Source of the DNA: Pseudomonadota bacterium
GTDB lineage: Bacteria; Pseudomonadota; Gammaproteobacteria; SZUA-229
Reading direction: 5' to 3'
Length of the DNA: 7,627 nucleotides
Assembly: GCA_030836935.1 (NCBI GenBank)
Contig: JAUPMA010000182.1
Span: 1 to 7,627, forward strand
A model generated the notes under the pieces. The model was not told the DNA's origin, did not search any database, and saw only the letters and a list, made by a program, of their open reading frames with translations. The translations under genes were made by a program, and so were the position numbers. Shown piece after piece: positions 6,597 through 7,627 of this stretch. Positions within the stretch are counted from its first letter, which is position 1, and the number at the start of each line of letters is the position of its first letter.

Positions 6597-6661
6597 CAAG
6601 TTACAAGTCGCAGGTATCAAGGATATTTTTACCTGCTACTTTGCCCTTGCCACTTGCTACT
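6592..6661. repeat. Long inverted repeat built of degenerate heptamers
   Basis: The left arm (6592-6620) reads as consecutive 7-mers TAGCAAG, TTACAAG, TCGCAGG, TATCAAG. The right arm (6630-6661), reverse-complemented, reads TAGCAAG, TGGCAAG, GGCAAAG, TAGCAGG. The outer 10 bp (AGTAGCAAGT, 6592-6601, and ACTTGCTACT, 6652-6661) pair exactly. An inner 7-bp pair GCAGGTA/TACCTGC (6610-6616 and 6630-6636) also exists, one repeat unit out of register. The narK stop codon TAG is the start of the first unit. It may act as the narK transcript end, although no T-run follows the stem. Confidence 0.75.
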
Positions 6662-6711
6662 ATTTGTCCATGCAGAATGATTTGAAAAGCACCGGATGAG
6701 CGATTCTTAAT

Positions 6712-7627
6712 ATGTCCAAATTAAAAATAACCATCGGTCAGCATTCGGATAAAGGCGTCAAAAACGTCAATGAGGATTCGTATGGCGTTTACACGCCGCG
6801 TGATGGTTTGCTTGAAAGCAAAGGCATTGCAGCGGTAATTGCCGATGGCATGGGCAGTTGCCAGTGCCCAAAGGAAGCCAGTGAATACTGTGTTAAAGGA
6901 TTTTTCAGCGATTACTACAGCACGGCTGACTCCTGGAGCGTCAAAACTTCCGGCGCCAGGGTACTCACTGCACTTAACAGCTGGCTTTACAGCAAGAGTC
7001 GTGATGACCAGCCAAAAGCCATGGTGTCAACCTTCAGTGCGCTGGTAATAAAATCCGCCACAGCACACATTTTTCATGCCGGTGATTCGCGAATTTACCG
7101 TTACCGGAACGGTACGCTGGAACAACTTACCCAGGACCACCGTGTCTGGTTTGGTCAGGCACAAAACTATCTGTCGCGCGCCATGGGCATAGATGTGCAT
7201 CTGGACATTGATTACAAAACACTGGATGTTGAAGTTGCCGACATTTTTGTAATGACTACGGATGGTGTACATGATTTTGTCAACGATGCTGCGCTGAAGC
7301 AGTTACTCAATCAAACACTCGGTGCCGATGACATCTGTCACAGCATTGTGCAGCGCGCTCTGGCCAACGGCAGCCAGGACAACGTCACCTGCCAGACAAT
7401 TTGCATCGACAACCTGCCCAGCCGCAACGCCAACGAAGTTTATAACGAACTGGCGCGATTGCCTTTTCCGCCGGAACTCGAACCAGGCATGGAACTGGAT
7501 GGTTATAAAATCATTCGAGAAATCAACGCCAGCTCACGCAGCCAGATTTATCTGGTTGAAGACCCGGAAACCGGCAAACAGATGGTAATGAAAACACCTT
7601 CTGTCAATTTCAGTGACGACCCGGCCT
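6712..7627 (+). CDS. PP2C protein phosphatase - Ser/Thr protein kinase fusion (3'-partial)
   Basis: Predicted bifunctional signalling protein; 305 codons are in the window and the frame runs off the right edge. Residues about 5-235 form a PP2C-type metal-dependent phosphatase domain with its acidic metal-binding motifs intact: NED at 20-22, ADGMG at 44-48, GDSR at 124-127, TDGV at 183-186 and DNVT at 223-226. From about residue 261 a protein kinase N-lobe starts, with YKIIREI, then IYLVED, then MVMK, whose K294 is the expected ATP-contacting lysine. The usual glycine-rich loop is replaced by a serine-rich NASSRSQ stretch. Catalytic HRD and DFG motifs would lie outside the window. The ATG at 6712 is the first after an in-frame stop at 6697-6699; the ribosome site is weak (GGATGAG, 11 nt away). 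It follows narK by 115 bp. A kinase gene is also linked to nitrate-assimilation genes in Pseudomonas, as I recall, but its target is unknown to me. Confidence 0.92.
   Translation, partial: MSKLKITIGQHSDKGVKNVNEDSYGVYTPRDGLLESKGIAAVIADGMGSCQCPKEASEYCVKGFFSDYYSTADSWSVKTSGARVLTALNSWLYSKSRDDQPKAMVSTFSALVIKSATAHIFHAGDSRIYRYRNGTLEQLTQDHRVWFGQAQNYLSRAMGIDVHLDIDYKTLDVEVADIFVMTTDGVHDFVNDAALKQLLNQTLGADDICHSIVQRALANGSQDNVTCQTICIDNLPSRNANEVYNELARLPFPPELEPGMELDGYKIIREINASSRSQIYLVEDPETGKQMVMKTPSVNFSDDPA

Noticed and set aside
6696..6710. Four-codon upstream frame (ATG AGC GAT TCT TAA) just before the phosphatase-kinase ATG
   Set aside because: It is too short to be distinguished from chance and has no convincing ribosome site.

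Overview
The window holds a nitrate-assimilation locus from a bacterium, most likely a gamma- or betaproteobacterium. This rests on three things: the gene set and order, RpoN-type (sigma-54) promoters, and protein sequences of proteobacterial character. GC content is near 50% by eye. I cannot name the genus. In Pseudomonas aeruginosa, as I recall, a similar cluster holds a nitrate reductase, nirD, nirB, a Ser/Thr kinase gene and a nitrate transporter.

Layout. Bases 1-1812 (minus strand) carry the N-terminal 604 codons of the catalytic assimilatory nitrate reductase NasA; its 3' end lies beyond the left edge. Upstream of it on the same strand are nirD (1882-2196, Rieske-type small subunit) and nirB (2213-4666, large NADH-dependent siroheme nitrite reductase subunit), giving an operon nirB-nirD-nasA read leftward. 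A 460-bp divergent control region (4667-5126) follows. Reading rightward are narK (5127-6596, nitrate/nitrite transporter of the major facilitator superfamily) and, after a 115-bp gap containing a long inverted repeat of degenerate heptamers, a gene that runs off the right edge (6712-7627). It encodes an N-terminal PP2C protein phosphatase domain joined to the beginning of a protein kinase domain.

How the parts work together. NarK imports nitrate (or nitrite), NasA reduces nitrate to nitrite in the cytoplasm, and NirBD reduces nitrite to ammonium with NADH. The phosphatase/kinase fusion is the one component without an assigned role and is the best candidate for an under-described layer of control.

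Regulation visible in the sequence. Facing nirB is a full match to the sigma-54 consensus (TGGCAC-N5-TTGCA, 4704-4719), and facing narK is a good match with exact GG-N10-GC spacing (5068-5083). Between them are NtrC-like dyads (GCAC-N7-GTGC pattern). Two of these are centred about -111 and -142 from the predicted narK start, 31 bp apart, and one is about -139 from the predicted nirB start. This resembles the arrangement at E. coli glnAp2 and predicts nitrogen-limitation control by NtrC. The predicted 5' UTRs (about 27 and 33 nt) are too short for a NasT/NasR-type antitermination leader, although terminator-like hairpins do occur elsewhere in the control region.
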